Positions 28,890-38,920 of a DNA stretch of 64,000 bases are shown here, in pieces. A model generated the notes under the pieces. That model made no database searches, was not told the DNA's origin, and saw nothing but the letters and a program-made list of their open reading frames with translations. The DNA comes from Bernardetia sp963719525 (GTDB taxonomy: Bacteria > Bacteroidota > Bacteroidia > Cytophagales > Bernardetiaceae). Numbering within the stretch: the stretch's first letter is position 1; every line of letters begins with the position of its first letter. A program made the translations under genes and the position numbers. The DNA is taken from positions 1,807,710 to 1,871,709 of the forward strand of contig CAVRCG010000001.1 of NCBI GenBank assembly GCA_963719525.1. The letters run 5' to 3'.

Positions 28890-29764
28890 ATGAAAACACA
28901 AAACGAAAATTTGACTAAAAAAGAACTAAAGGCTTTAATTTCTCTTCTGGAAGATAACGATTCACAGATTTTAGAACACGTAGAAAGCAAAATTTTGTCT
29001 ATCGGAAAACCTATTATTCCACTTTTAGAAGATACTTGGACGGGTAGTTTTGATGCAAAATTACAACGCAGAATTGAAGATATTTTGCACGTTTTGCAGT
29101 TTGGTTTGTTGAAGGAAAAATTACAAAATTGGTACGAAAATCAGCAAGATGATTTATTAAAAGGATTATGGATTTTGTCAACCTATCAATATCCAGATTT
29201 AGAATATAGCGAGTTGCAAGTAAAGATCGAACAACTTTATTTCGAAAACGTGGGTTGCTTTTCAGAATGTTCAGCACCCTATCAATCAAATACGAAGATT
29301 GAACAGTATTTTCTTCGAAAAACTAGGTTTTAAAGCCAATGTAAATAACTTTCATTCGGTTAATAATTCGATGATAAATCAAGTATTGGAATCTAAAAAA
29401 GGGAATCCGATTAGCTTAGCAGCCGTTTATATGTTGATTGCTCAGAAATTAAAATTACCTATTTTTGGTGTTAATTTACCTAACCTTTTTGTATTAATTT
29501 ATAAAAGTGAAGAGCTAAATTTTTATATTAATGTGTTTAATAGAGGAGTAATTTTTTCGAAAACAGGATATTGATAATTACCTCAAACAATTAAAATTAC
29601 CTCAAAGTGAAGTTTTTTACTCTGCTTGTGATAACCTAGCTATTCTTAGAAGGACATTGCATAATTTAATGAACTCTTTCGAACACGCAGCACAAGGCGA
29701 AAAAATTCCTAAACTAATAGAATTACTTGCCATTTTGGGAGAAAATGTAACAAATAGAGAATGA
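28890..29764 (+). pseudogene. SirB1-type transglutaminase-like protein, two frameshifts
   Basis: Three consecutive reading frames together give one protein of the Transglut_core2/SirB1 family: an N-terminal helical repeat-like part (KELKALISLLEDNDSQI...), a middle part with the family motif ESKKGNPISLAAVYMLIA and LPNLFVL, and a C-terminal part QDIDNYLKQLKLPQ...LRRTLHNLMNSF. The first shift lies near 29240-29250 and the second near 29560-29566. Both are one extra base in or beside the string TTCGAAAAC. The family has no proven catalytic role in most bacteria. Function of this copy is probably lost, if the shifts are real. Confidence 0.8.
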
Positions 29765-29795
29765 GAAGAATAATTACAAATTACTTATACCTTAA

Positions 29796-29835
29796 TGCCG
29801 TTGTTGGTATTTTAGCAAAGCGACACCAACAACCA
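29796..29835 (+). repeat. REP-like palindrome with longer loop
   Basis: GCCGTTGTTGGT ... ACCAACAAC arms around a 17-nt centre containing AGCAAAGCGAC. Same family as the other four copies. Confidence 0.65.
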
Positions 29836-29943
29836 AATAGAAAAATCCTACAAGGATAATCTTATAGGATTGGGAGTTTAAGTTCTATAAAAAATTAAAG
29901 GGGATTTTGACTTTATGTTTTCCTGTTTTGTTTTTTATAATTT

Positions 29944-32004
29944 TTATTTCATTTTTTGAATCATCACAACAGCATTACTAAAGTTTATTGATGCAGAATT
30001 TATACGTTCGAAGGCTGCTAATTGTTCTTTTGTCTGGATTCCATCTCTATAAAATTCAGTTACTTCTACAACCAAAACACCATTTTTGATAATTGCTTCT
30101 GTTTTGAAGTGCATTATCATTTGACCAAGTTCTACGTTCCAAACTTGTTTTTTCAAAGTTTCGAAGTTTCTAATATAATATCCTTCTGGAATCTCTATTT
30201 CAATAGTTGTCTTAAATTCTTCTGGATAGCCTTTTTCTACATTGCCTTTTTGAGCATAAGACTTCGGATGTGCATCTAAAAGACTTCCTAATTTGAATAA
30301 ATAAGTTTCATTGGCTTGTTCTACTAATGTATTTGAAGAAATTTTGCCTTCTACCTTAAACAAATCCATACGAACCGTTTCGGCATCATAATAATTATTT
30401 TCTATTGTCGTAATATCTACACGTTCTGGAATAGCTTTTTCGGCTACACGAATATCAAAACGCCCAGCAACTGCCTTTTCTGGCTCATCCGATAAGTAAT
30501 AATAAGCGTGATAATCTATAGCAGAATACCCTGTAAGTTCTCTTTTCAAACTAATATTTGTAGTGCTTAACTCGTCTTCAAAACTTACTTTATAATGTGT
30601 ATTGGTATGGCTTTGAGAAGGAACAAAGTTGATAGTGCGAATGTCTGAATAAGCAATAATATCTTCTCCTATAATTATAGGTGGTTTTATAAAAATTCCT
30701 TTATTATTAATTAACGAATAAGGAATATAACCATAACGGTAACTAATTTCGGTAGGCATTAAATAACTTTTCAAGGAAGGAAAGTAGAACAGATAAGAGT
30801 GAATAAAATCCCAAGAAGGAAAGCTCTCATCAAAGGCAAAGTATTTTTTATCCGAAGTTCCTACCAAACGATGATCTATATCTGCATTTTGAAAAAAAGC
30901 ACCAAATAAACGCAAAACTCCATAACTATCGCTCATTCCAGTTTCTAAAGAAGCAAGCAAAGAGTACGAATCGTGCGCAATATTTTCATCTATACGAATA
31001 TGATTTTTGATATAATCTTCAATTGCTTTTATCTTTTTTTCTTGAGGCAGAAAAGAAGCTTTGTTTGCTCCCAGTTCTTCTAAAATAGAATTTATACGTC
31101 TGTTTTCATCTTTCAAACTCAATGGATAAACAACAGAGGCAAGTTGATTTGCTATAGTTTCCCAGCTATTATCTGCATATTTTTCATCTGCCAAAACGTG
31201 TGAAAAACGATAATGCAGACGCATCAAACTTCCTTCTCCCAAAACAGATTTTGAAGACGGAGTATGTATTTTATCAGCAGAAATAGAAAGCAAATTTCTT
31301 CCCATTGCATCACTTTGTTGTTTGGCTTGTGGAAGTCCATTATAACTTTTACTAGTGAAAAGAATATTGGCAGGCGTAATGAGTTCAAAACTTACATTTT
31401 TGAGAAGCACATTAGCAGGATACATATAATGTCCAGAAAGAGATGCCGAACGCTCTATGACATAAAAATATTCAATATCACTTCCAATTTGTGCGCCTTC
31501 AATAGGAAAACGAGTAGAAGAAGCAAAGAAACCATTTTCTTCTATTTTACGAATCTGAGAAAGGTCAATTTCTATTGTTTTTCCATCTGTTTGAATACTT
31601 CTAGCTTTCAAACTTACCAATCGTTCTCCATTTTGAAGAGGAACAAATACTTTATTGTACTGTTTTAATGTATTTTCCGAATTTATCTTTATAGTATGAT
31701 GGGTTAGTTCCCAAACTTTAAAATCTCCTTTTTCATCATAAAAATATTCTAAGGCATAATGATATTTTTGAAAAACAGCTTGTTCTTTGTTTTCTTCTGC
31801 ACCTAATTTCGAAACTATAGGAGATATTTCCCAGTCATAATTAAGAAGTTGAAAAGGTTCTGCATAAGGAAAAATATCGTTAGTTTCATCAGAAAACCTA
31901 GTTGTTGTCTCTTGTGCCTTTGCAGAAAATACAAAAGTGATTGTAAAGACTGAAAAAGAGAATAGGAAAGAGAAAAGTGAAAAAGACCGTAAGTATTTAT
32001 TCAT
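29944..32004 (-). CDS. Exported DUF3857 / transglutaminase-like protein
   Basis: 686 aa. Signal peptide (to about FSAKAQ), an N-terminal DUF3857 beta domain (about 60-260), and a central transglutaminase-like region (about 320-430). Where active members have a catalytic Cys (in a D/GxCxD context), I see GMSDSYGVLRLFGAFF, i.e. Ser or no Cys, and the later His region reads SFPSWDFIHSYLF. The domain is therefore probably not an active thiol enzyme. The C-terminal third is a DUF3858-like beta domain. Typical of Bacteroidota, where such proteins are envelope proteins of unknown role. Monocistronic. Confidence 0.82.
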   Translation of the reverse strand: MNKYLRSFSLFSFLFSFSVFTITFVFSAKAQETTTRFSDETNDIFPYAEPFQLLNYDWEISPIVSKLGAEENKEQAVFQKYHYALEYFYDEKGDFKVWELTHHTIKINSENTLKQYNKVFVPLQNGERLVSLKARSIQTDGKTIEIDLSQIRKIEENGFFASSTRFPIEGAQIGSDIEYFYVIERSASLSGHYMYPANVLLKNVSFELITPANILFTSKSYNGLPQAKQQSDAMGRNLLSISADKIHTPSSKSVLGEGSLMRLHYRFSHVLADEKYADNSWETIANQLASVVYPLSLKDENRRINSILEELGANKASFLPQEKKIKAIEDYIKNHIRIDENIAHDSYSLLASLETGMSDSYGVLRLFGAFFQNADIDHRLVGTSDKKYFAFDESFPSWDFIHSYLFYFPSLKSYLMPTEISYRYGYIPYSLINNKGIFIKPPIIIGEDIIAYSDIRTINFVPSQSHTNTHYKVSFEDELSTTNISLKRELTGYSAIDYHAYYYLSDEPEKAVAGRFDIRVAEKAIPERVDITTIENNYYDAETVRMDLFKVEGKISSNTLVEQANETYLFKLGSLLDAHPKSYAQKGNVEKGYPEEFKTTIEIEIPEGYYIRNFETLKKQVWNVELGQMIMHFKTEAIIKNGVLVVEVTEFYRDGIQTKEQLAAFERINSASINFSNAVVMIQKMK

Positions 32005-32777
32005 AAAAAGTATAGTAAATAAAGTGCGTAATTTGCTGTGATAGTTCTGATAATTAGAATATCTAATTATTAAACAATTAAATCTTTATTAGTTAGTAGA
32101 GAAGATTTGAAATAATTGAAATAAATTAGGTAAAGTTTTTTTGAAGTGTACCTAAAATAACAATTGAATAGTAAGAAAATCTAATAACAAAAATAAGCTT
32201 AAAAATCTATCAGTCAATCTAATAACTGCAAAAACTAACCCTAAAGTCTGTAATCTACAAATAAATGAAATAATAAAGAACAGACCTTCATGTTTGTTTT
32301 GTCTTAAAAAAGTCATATTTCTTAATTTAAGAAATGAGAACAAGACTATAAGTTTTCTGTTTTTTCAAAAAAGTGGCTTATTTATTAGGTATAACGTAAA
32401 AAAAGCAAAGAATGTTAGGCAAAATTTGATTTATACAACTATAAAGTATGTTTTTTTACTCTAGTAGGTTTATGGATTGTTTTCTAATTAAAAATAATTT
32501 TACAACACTATTTTTTCTATTTAGAACAAGAAAAGTGTAATTGTCAAAATATATTGAAAACTTAAAGAATCAGTATAAATTTCTCTATGAGTAAAAAGTT
32601 TTAGTAAAATCAGTTCAAGATAAGTTGAGATAAATGTTTTAATAGAACTGTATATCACTTTTTATTATTCTTTTTTTAGTATATTTGCAGTTGGTTTTGT
32701 CAAAAATTGATGTCGTTCTTTTTTAGTATAGTAATTCCATTTTATTTGTTTAGTCATACGTTTATTTTTTTACTGTT
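32005..32777. other. Long AT-rich intergenic region
   Basis: About 770 nt with no convincing gene. A 63-codon minus-strand frame at 32152-32343 has no recognisable features. The right end carries the presumed accA promoter. No repeat or hairpin of note was seen. Confidence 0.6.
32680..32687 (+). promoter_or_regulatory. Bacteroidota -7 box TATATTTG before accA
   Basis: Fits TAnnTTTG; about 90 nt before the accA start. No good -33 TTG seen. Confidence 0.5.
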
Positions 32778-33746
32778 ATGTTGTTAGATTTTGAAAAGCC
32801 CATTTTTGAATTAGAAGAAAAATTACAGGAAACCAAAACCCTTGCTGCCCAAAATAATATGGATGTCAGTCAAGCTGTAAAACTATTAGAAGAACGCATT
32901 CATCTTTTGAAAAGAGAAACCTTCAAAAATCTTACTCGCTGGCAAAGGGTACAACTTTCTCGTCATCCAGACCGTCCTTATACGCTTGATTATATTGCTT
33001 ATCTGACCGATGATTTTATAGAATTACATGGAGATAGAGGTTTTGGAGATGATAAAGCTATGGTTGGTGGAATTGCTCAAATAGAAGGGCAATCTGTTAT
33101 GATAATCGGACAACAAAAGGGACGAAATACCAAACAAAGACAACACCGTAATTTTGGAATGGCTAATCCAGAAGGCTACCGTAAGGCGTTGCGATTGATG
33201 CAAATTGCCAATAAATTCGGAATGCCCATTTTGACATTAATAGATACTCCTGGTGCTTATCCCGGAATAGAAGCCGAAGAGCGAGGACAAGGCGAGGCGA
33301 TTGCACGGAATTTGAAGGAAATGTTTTTGTTAGATGTTCCTGTTATTTGTATTGTAATTGGTGAAGGTGCTTCGGGTGGTGCGCTCGGCATTGCAATCGG
33401 AGATAGAGTTTGTATGCTTGAAAATACGTGGTACTCGGTAATTTCTCCAGAGTCTTGTTCGTCTATTTTGTGGCGCAGTTGGGATTATAAAGAACAGGCT
33501 GCAAGTGCGTTGCGTCTGACTTCTTCGGATATGTTGAAGTTTGGATTAATTGATAAAATAATTGAAGAACCTCTAGGTGGAGCGCATCGTTATCAAGAAG
33601 AAACAATGGAAATTGTAAAGAAAGCTGTTTTAGAAATGATAGCAGAACTTTCAAAACTAGATAGCAAAACATTAAAACAACAACGCACCGAAAAATTCTC
33701 TAAAATGGGAGAATTTGAAGAACAACAAGCAAGTAAAACAAGTTGA
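32778..33746 (+). CDS. accA: Acetyl-CoA carboxylase carboxyltransferase subunit alpha
   Basis: 322 aa, usual length. The carboxyltransferase alpha subunit works with AccD to move the carboxyl group from carboxybiotin to acetyl-CoA, the first step in fatty acid synthesis. Family features seen: the N-terminal coiled segment, LSRHPDRPYTLDYI, LHGDRGFGDDKAMVGG, GQQKGRNTKQR, FGMPILTLIDTPGAYPG and GEGASGGALGI (the two Gly-rich oxyanion/CoA sites). The gene has a long upstream region and stands alone. Complete and without frame problems. Confidence 0.97.
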   Translation: MLLDFEKPIFELEEKLQETKTLAAQNNMDVSQAVKLLEERIHLLKRETFKNLTRWQRVQLSRHPDRPYTLDYIAYLTDDFIELHGDRGFGDDKAMVGGIAQIEGQSVMIIGQQKGRNTKQRQHRNFGMANPEGYRKALRLMQIANKFGMPILTLIDTPGAYPGIEAEERGQGEAIARNLKEMFLLDVPVICIVIGEGASGGALGIAIGDRVCMLENTWYSVISPESCSSILWRSWDYKEQAASALRLTSSDMLKFGLIDKIIEEPLGGAHRYQEETMEIVKKAVLEMIAELSKLDSKTLKQQRTEKFSKMGEFEEQQASKTS

Positions 33747-33858
33747 AATACATAGAACTTATTGGTAAATGATTTTTATGATTTATAAGATGAATGAAGA
33801 TAATTACAAATAATTAGTTCTTAGTTAATTTTTGGAACTAAATTCAATTATAAACGAA

Positions 33859-34374
33859 ATGAAAAAGCTATACAATTTTCATTCTCATCATTGGAATCTC
33901 AATCAACGGACGTATATTTTGCCTTTTGACAAAACTCGTTTGCTTGTTCATTTAAAAAATTCTACGAAACCCTATAGCGAAAAACCAAAGCGCAAAAAAG
34001 ACTACGAGCGTTATCATTTTACAGGAAAAATAGAAAAAGACACATTTCAACTTTCCAGAACCGTTTTAGAACCCGATAATTTTTTGAGTATTGCAGAGGG
34101 AAGAATTGAAGCTACTTCTAAGGGTTGCTTTATTCAAATCAAATACAAAACATTCAAATTTACTAGAGTGCTGATTTGGTTTTGGGGACTTTTAGGGCTT
34201 TCTATGACTTTGTATTTTAGTCTGTTCAAAACTAATATTCTCTATGCTATTTTGATAGGAATTTTTACGTTAGCACATACAGCCGTTTGTATTTTGAGTA
34301 TTCAAAGACAAAGAAAGATATTAGAAGATATTTTTGATGAACTGTTTAATTCTTATACTGAGTTTTTGAATTGA
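33859..34374 (+). CDS. Hypothetical membrane protein, 171 aa
   Basis: The start at ATG 33859 is preferred over an in-frame TTG at 33832. A soluble N-terminal part (about 100 residues, basic) is followed by two adjacent hydrophobic segments (about 107-124 and 127-146) and a helical C-terminus. No known family recognised. Ends at a strong bidirectional hairpin facing the DUF4199 gene. Confidence 0.6.
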   Translation: MKKLYNFHSHHWNLNQRTYILPFDKTRLLVHLKNSTKPYSEKPKRKKDYERYHFTGKIEKDTFQLSRTVLEPDNFLSIAEGRIEATSKGCFIQIKYKTFKFTRVLIWFWGLLGLSMTLYFSLFKTNILYAILIGIFTLAHTAVCILSIQRQRKILEDIFDELFNSYTEFLN

Positions 34375-34385
34375 GTTTATCGAAT

Positions 34386-34421
34386 AAAAAAAGCTAGTAA
34401 TTAATTTTACTAGCTTTTTTT
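34386..34421. terminator. Bidirectional hairpin terminator
   Basis: AAAAAAGCTAGTAA / TTACTAGCTTTTTT arms around TTAATT, between two converging genes. Confidence 0.88.
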
Positions 34422-34439
34422 GATATATGTACAGCATAA

Positions 34440-35018
34440 TTACCAACTTTCCTTATTGCTAGAATCGTCTAACACATCATCGTCATACAAAAATTCGCCT
34501 TCAACAGGTTTTCTTTGTACAAAAATAGCTGCAAGTAAAGCAACTACAAAAAGACCTACTGCTCCCATCATAATACCTTGAAGAAATGGTATAAATGGAT
34601 TTGCAAGATTTTTCTCTACTTCTTGACGAGCTTCATTTATTGTTTCATCTATTTTACTCTCTGGCATTCCTGCACTCTCCATTAATTCTGTTGCTTTGTC
34701 CAATGAAACTTTAGCAATTTCTTGATTGTACTCTGGCGCAATAAAATTATTGAATATTAAATTGTAACTAGAACTAATCACATAAGCCAACATAAATGAA
34801 ACAAAAACTAGTTTTACAGCATCAAAATATTTTATAATACCTTTGTTTTCTGCCTTAATACGATTACAGACAAAGATAACTGCTCCAATGAAAATAACAC
34901 TTGAAACAGCCACACTTGTATAACTCATCGTATATTCAACTCCCATTAAATAATTAAAAAGGGATAAAAGAGTACTCAAAACACCTAAAATCAGACCATA
35001 ACGAATAGCTACTTGCAT
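34440..35018 (-). CDS. DUF4199 membrane protein
   Basis: 192 aa. Four hydrophobic segments (about 5-24, 34-50, 66-88 and 146-166), with a soluble acidic helical insert between the third and fourth, matching DUF4199, a Bacteroidota-specific family of unknown function. The C-terminal tail is acidic. The gene is followed by a TPR lipoprotein gene upstream in the opposite reading order (same strand) but 88 nt apart. Confidence 0.82.
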   Translation of the reverse strand: MQVAIRYGLILGVLSTLLSLFNYLMGVEYTMSYTSVAVSSVIFIGAVIFVCNRIKAENKGIIKYFDAVKLVFVSFMLAYVISSSYNLIFNNFIAPEYNQEIAKVSLDKATELMESAGMPESKIDETINEARQEVEKNLANPFIPFLQGIMMGAVGLFVVALLAAIFVQRKPVEGEFLYDDDVLDDSSNKESW

Positions 35019-35106
35019 AATAAAAAATAGTTAGTTGAGAAATTGAATTTTATTTGCCTAATGAGTAAACTTAACATTTGATTTATTACAAATATATACT
35101 AATTTT

Positions 35107-36366
35107 TTAAAAAATAGGATTTGATAAAATAAGTCTTCCAATAGAATCTTGTCGCTGCTGTTCTTTTATTCTAATTCTTTGCATTTGTTCAGCATATTCT
35201 GGTGTGAGTTTGTACTTTTCTCGTTCTATTTTTTGATTAATTCTGGCTAAAGACTCTCTATAATCTATCTTCAAACTATCACTTTTGTAAGCATTTTTAA
35301 GATAGATTTCGGCTGTCTGGTAACGTTTTAATTTGTCTTGTGGTTCGAAGAGCTTATATTCATACAAAAATCCGAGTAAATAATTAGAAGTAGATTGTAA
35401 TGGTTTTTGCTGAATTACCTTTTTAAAATAATATTCTGCTTGTGGGTAATATTTTTTCTCAAACATATAAATTCCAACCTGTAGAGCTGCTTCATCTAAT
35501 GTTGAATCTTGTTGAATTGCTTTTCTATACCAAACAATAGAACTATCTCGTTTCTGTAAGTTGAGCCAAGTGTTGGCATATTCAAGAGAAAGTTGAGAAC
35601 GATTTTTATTTTCTAATTGATTTATTTTACTTAATTTATCTTTTGAAGAAACGGAATTAGTAGAATTAATTCTTTGAAAAGCAGTTTGTGCTTCTCTCCA
35701 CGCATTTTTTGGTAGTTCAGCTTGATTGTATATTTTTATAATTTTGGTATAAGCAGGAATATAAGTACTATCTTTTTCAATTGCTTTTCTTAAAAATGAA
35801 AATGCCTTTGTTGTATCGTTTTTCTTATTCCAAATTACTCCTTGGTAATAAAGTGTTTCTGTTTTTTCGCCTGTTCGGTTTGCTATTTCTTCAAAAGCCG
35901 TTAATGATTCTGACCATTTTTTTTGATTAAAAGCAGAGTACGCATACAAACGATACAATTCTAAATCTGTAAAACCAAGATTAATCGCTCTTTGAGCAGC
36001 TTCAAGAATTTTTTGAGGTTCATTTCTTTGTTCATACGCTTGTGCCAAAGCAAAGTAGTAATTACTCTTTGTACTATCTAAAGAAATTGCTTTTTCAAGA
36101 TCATTTAAAGCAATATTTTCTTTTTCTGAAGACAAATATAAAGTTGCTCGTTTGTAATAATAATGAGCAGTATTTTCTGTATTCTCTGTTTTTTCACTCT
36201 CTATAATTTGCCCATTCAAAAACTGAACTTGATTAGAAATAGTCGTGGTAACTGAATCTGGAAGAGGAGGTAATGTTTCGACAAACTGCTTCGTATCAGA
36301 CTGACAAGCCGATAAAATGTAAAATCCTAGAATAATAAATAAGAAATGAAAGCTATTTTTATACAT
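35107..36366 (-). CDS. TPR-repeat lipoprotein
   Basis: 419 aa. Lipobox LSAC (Cys21 in FYILSACQSD). From about residue 60 onward there are about six to eight tetratricopeptide-like repeats (for example YYFALAQAYEQRNEPQKIL, AALQVGIYMFEKKYYPQA, YYKRATLYLSSE). It should be an envelope protein acting as a protein-interaction scaffold. It begins 6 nt after the stop of the 115-aa gene, so the two form a tight operon. Confidence 0.82.
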   Translation of the reverse strand: MYKNSFHFLFIILGFYILSACQSDTKQFVETLPPLPDSVTTTISNQVQFLNGQIIESEKTENTENTAHYYYKRATLYLSSEKENIALNDLEKAISLDSTKSNYYFALAQAYEQRNEPQKILEAAQRAINLGFTDLELYRLYAYSAFNQKKWSESLTAFEEIANRTGEKTETLYYQGVIWNKKNDTTKAFSFLRKAIEKDSTYIPAYTKIIKIYNQAELPKNAWREAQTAFQRINSTNSVSSKDKLSKINQLENKNRSQLSLEYANTWLNLQKRDSSIVWYRKAIQQDSTLDEAALQVGIYMFEKKYYPQAEYYFKKVIQQKPLQSTSNYLLGFLYEYKLFEPQDKLKRYQTAEIYLKNAYKSDSLKIDYRESLARINQKIEREKYKLTPEYAEQMQRIRIKEQQRQDSIGRLILSNPIF

Positions 36367-36372
36367 TTACAA

Positions 36373-36720
36373 TTACTTTTTTACGGATTCTCTAACAATA
36401 TCTAATACCATAAAAACATATTTTTTGTGTTCTTCCTTTGCTTCCATTTCAGGTTCTTTTTGTCCTATATTTATCATTTTTCCGACATAATTTTTTTCTA
36501 CTGCCTCATTTTCAAAAACCCAAACAGCATATCCTTTTACACCAAAAGTATTATTTTCTAATTTATCAACATCACTTTGAGTAAGAACGAAATAGGTTTT
36601 GTCATCTATTATAAATTTGGAAAGCTGGCGTTCACTTTCTTCCACAGAAGCCAACGAGCCTGTAATTTCTACTTTAATATTTTTATCAGAATGAGTAGTC
36701 GGAATACGGAAATTTTTCAT
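36373..36720 (-). CDS. Hypothetical 115-aa protein in operon with the TPR lipoprotein
   Basis: Small soluble protein rich in strands, with no signal peptide and no known motif. Its stop is 6 nt before the TPR lipoprotein start. Its own start is next to the purine-rich repeat tract at 36721-36850. Function unknown. Confidence 0.65.
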   Translation of the reverse strand: MKNFRIPTTHSDKNIKVEITGSLASVEESERQLSKFIIDDKTYFVLTQSDVDKLENNTFGVKGYAVWVFENEAVEKNYVGKMINIGQKEPEMEAKEEHKKYVFMVLDIVRESVKK

Positions 36721-36850
36721 GTATTGGGAATTAGGAAATGGGAAATGGGAGTTAGGAAATGGGAGTTAGGAAATGGGAGTTAGGAAATGAAAATTACGAA
36801 TTAGAGAATGGGGAAGGGAGATTAGGGATTAGGGAATGAAAATTACAAAT
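36721..36850. repeat. Purine-rich intergenic repeat (GGAAATGGGAGTTA type)
   Basis: Several tandem units of GGAAATGGGAGTTA, then variants such as AGAGAATGGGGAAGGGAG and GATTAGGGAATGAAAATTAC. Same type as 25205-25256, 40495-40545 and 41741-41766. Confidence 0.65.
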
Positions 36851-36928
36851 AAATAAAAAAGTGAAATAAAATCAAAGTTTATGTATTGAAATTAACTGAT
36901 TACTGGTAACTACATAACTGGTAACTGA

Positions 36929-37864
36929 CTATTTGTAGCCAAACCAGCCGAGTTTATCGGATTTTTTGCGCCAGTTTTCACTTACTCTTACATAGAGTTC
37001 TAAGAATACTTTTTTACCAAAGAAGGCTTCCATATCTAACCGTGCTTCTGTTCCGATAAGTTTGAGTGCGCTACCATCTTTACCTATCAAAATTCCTTTT
37101 TGAGATTTTCTTTCGACATGAATTTCAGCGTTTATACGAAGAAGTTTTTTGGTGTCTTTAAATTCTAAAATTCCTACTTCGGTAGAATACGGAATTTCTT
37201 GTTCGTAATTTAAGAATATTTTTTCTCTTATTATTTCTCCTGCAAAAAAACGTTCTGGACGATCTGTCAGCATATCTTTATCATAATAAGCTGGATGTTT
37301 TGGAAGATATTTTAAGATAAGATTCAATACTTCATCTACATTAAAACCAATAAGCGCAGAAATAGGCAAAATTTCTTGTGGATTCAATACTTCTTTCCAA
37401 CGAGCAATTTTTTCATCGATAATTGTTTGGTCGACCAAATCAGCCTTGTTTAATAGAATAACCAAAGGAATTTTCTTTTTATCTAGTGCTTTTCTAAGTT
37501 TTTCGATAGCGTTTTCTTCGTCATGACTTTCGTCTAATGAAGTTACGAGCAAAATAACATCGGCATCTTCTAACGATTTTTCTACAAAACGCATCATTTT
37601 TTCATGCAGCTCATATTTTGGAGAAATAATACCGGGTGTATCTGAAAACACAATTTGATAGTCTTCACTATTCAAAATCCCCATTATACGATGGCGAGTA
37701 GTTTGTGCTTTTGGAGTTACGATAGCTAGTTTTTCTCCCAAAACGGTGTTCATAAGTGTAGATTTGCCACTATTTGGCTTTCCAACCAAAGCCACAAAAC
37801 CAGCTTTATGATTTTCAGATTCTTTGCCAGCATTCAAAATGGCATCTAAGTCGAGTTCTTTCAT
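36929..37864 (-). CDS. era: GTPase Era
   Basis: 311 aa. G1 motif GKPNSGKS (28-35), switch II DTPG (75-78), G4 NKAD (139-142), and a C-terminal KH RNA-binding domain with GKDGSALK. Era binds 16S rRNA 3' end and helps 30S assembly and cell-cycle control. The C-terminus (KLGWFGYK) is family-like. No neighbour in operon; downstream lies the repeat tract and the TPR operon. Confidence 0.96.
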   Translation of the reverse strand: MKELDLDAILNAGKESENHKAGFVALVGKPNSGKSTLMNTVLGEKLAIVTPKAQTTRHRIMGILNSEDYQIVFSDTPGIISPKYELHEKMMRFVEKSLEDADVILLVTSLDESHDEENAIEKLRKALDKKKIPLVILLNKADLVDQTIIDEKIARWKEVLNPQEILPISALIGFNVDEVLNLILKYLPKHPAYYDKDMLTDRPERFFAGEIIREKIFLNYEQEIPYSTEVGILEFKDTKKLLRINAEIHVERKSQKGILIGKDGSALKLIGTEARLDMEAFFGKKVFLELYVRVSENWRKKSDKLGWFGYK

Positions 37865-38021
37865 AGTTACAAAGTTCGCTTTTTTTGTAGAATAATTTCT
37901 AGTTTTTTTGTAGTTTTATTCTATTTTTAGGTAAAAAATTGTGAAATATCAGTTATTAAACTCTTTTTTTGTGTAAATTAAAAGTTTTTCGAAAATAATT
38001 GAATTATTTTAGTGTGAATAG

Positions 38022-38051
38022 TTGCAAGTTCAAATTATTTTAGTACCTTTG
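38022..38051 (+). promoter_or_regulatory. Promoter of the initiator tRNA gene
   Basis: TTG at 38022-38024 and TACCTTTG at 38044-38051, spaced 19 nt. This matches the Bacteroidota -33 TTG / -7 TAnnTTTG arrangement well. Confidence 0.75.
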
Positions 38052-38094
38052 TAAAACAATTAGAGCAAATAGGCTTTAGTTGTACCAATTACGG

Positions 38095-38167
<73 letters not shown>

Positions 38168-38172
38168 CTTTT

Positions 38173-38203
38173 AGCCTTCTACATATATGTAGAAGGCTTT
38201 TTT
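38173..38203 (+). terminator. Hairpin terminator after tRNA-fMet
   Basis: AGCCTTCTAC / GTAGAAGGCT arms (38173-38182, 38189-38198) plus T-run. Confidence 0.88.
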
Positions 38204-38370
38204 ATGTTTTGTTGCCAAAAAATTGCCAAATTATAAATTTTGTTTTTTTGGCTGTCCTTATTTCTATCTACAAAAAATCTAATAAATTTAATTTTAGAAT
38301 AAGCAATAAAAGTATAACTCTTATTTTATCGAACAACTTTTAAAACGTCTTTCTCTATCTTTGAATTTAT

Positions 38371-38889
38371 ATGAAAAAATTTAATTCTCTAGGTCTGTTA
38401 TTATCTGCCTTTATTATTAGCTTTTTACTTTTATCTAGTTGTAGCAAAGATGAAGAGCCAAAAGACATAAGAGATACTCTTTCTGGTACGTATGATTATC
38501 GAATCAAACTTTATGAAGTTCAGCAAGATAATATTGTTTATTTAGGTTCTGACTTTGATGAGGTTGGAACAATGACAACCAAAAAACAGAGTGGGACTAT
38601 TTATGATGATGTATTGAGGTTTGAAGATGGTAATAGGCAGCTTTTTACTACTTATGACTTTGAAGAAAATAGTGATGGAATAGGATTTAGTATTGTAAGT
38701 TATACAAGAGTAATTGAAGCAAGGGTGTCTTCTTTTGAAGGAGTTGAGAATATTAGTTTGAATGGAGTGGATTATCACGGTGCATATTTTTATACTGATA
38801 AAAAAGTAATAGCAACCCAACAAGTAACCTACTCACTCAATGGTACTCTCGTTACTGTTTATTCAGAATTAGAAGGAACTAAGCAATAG
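38371..38889 (+). CDS. Lipoprotein of unknown function (paralogue 1)
   Basis: 172 aa. SPII lipobox LSSC (Cys24). Then KDEEPKD and GTYDYRIKLYE, a motif shared with the next protein. The rest is beta-rich; no known family recognised. It is 31 nt upstream of its paralogue, so the two are a tandem duplication, probably co-expressed. Both sit between the tRNA gene and a repeat of the tRNA 3' end. Confidence 0.7.
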   Translation: MKKFNSLGLLLSAFIISFLLLSSCSKDEEPKDIRDTLSGTYDYRIKLYEVQQDNIVYLGSDFDEVGTMTTKKQSGTIYDDVLRFEDGNRQLFTTYDFEENSDGIGFSIVSYTRVIEARVSSFEGVENISLNGVDYHGAYFYTDKKVIATQQVTYSLNGTLVTVYSELEGTKQ

Positions 38890-38920
38890 AAAACTAATTA
38901 TTATTCAATTTAAAACTTAT

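Noticed and set aside
32152..32343. Minus-strand frame of 63 codons in the accA upstream region
   Set aside because: Random-looking composition, no ribosome site, no partner.
36721..36850. CRISPR array
   Set aside because: Units are short and irregular with no spacer-repeat structure and no cas genes.
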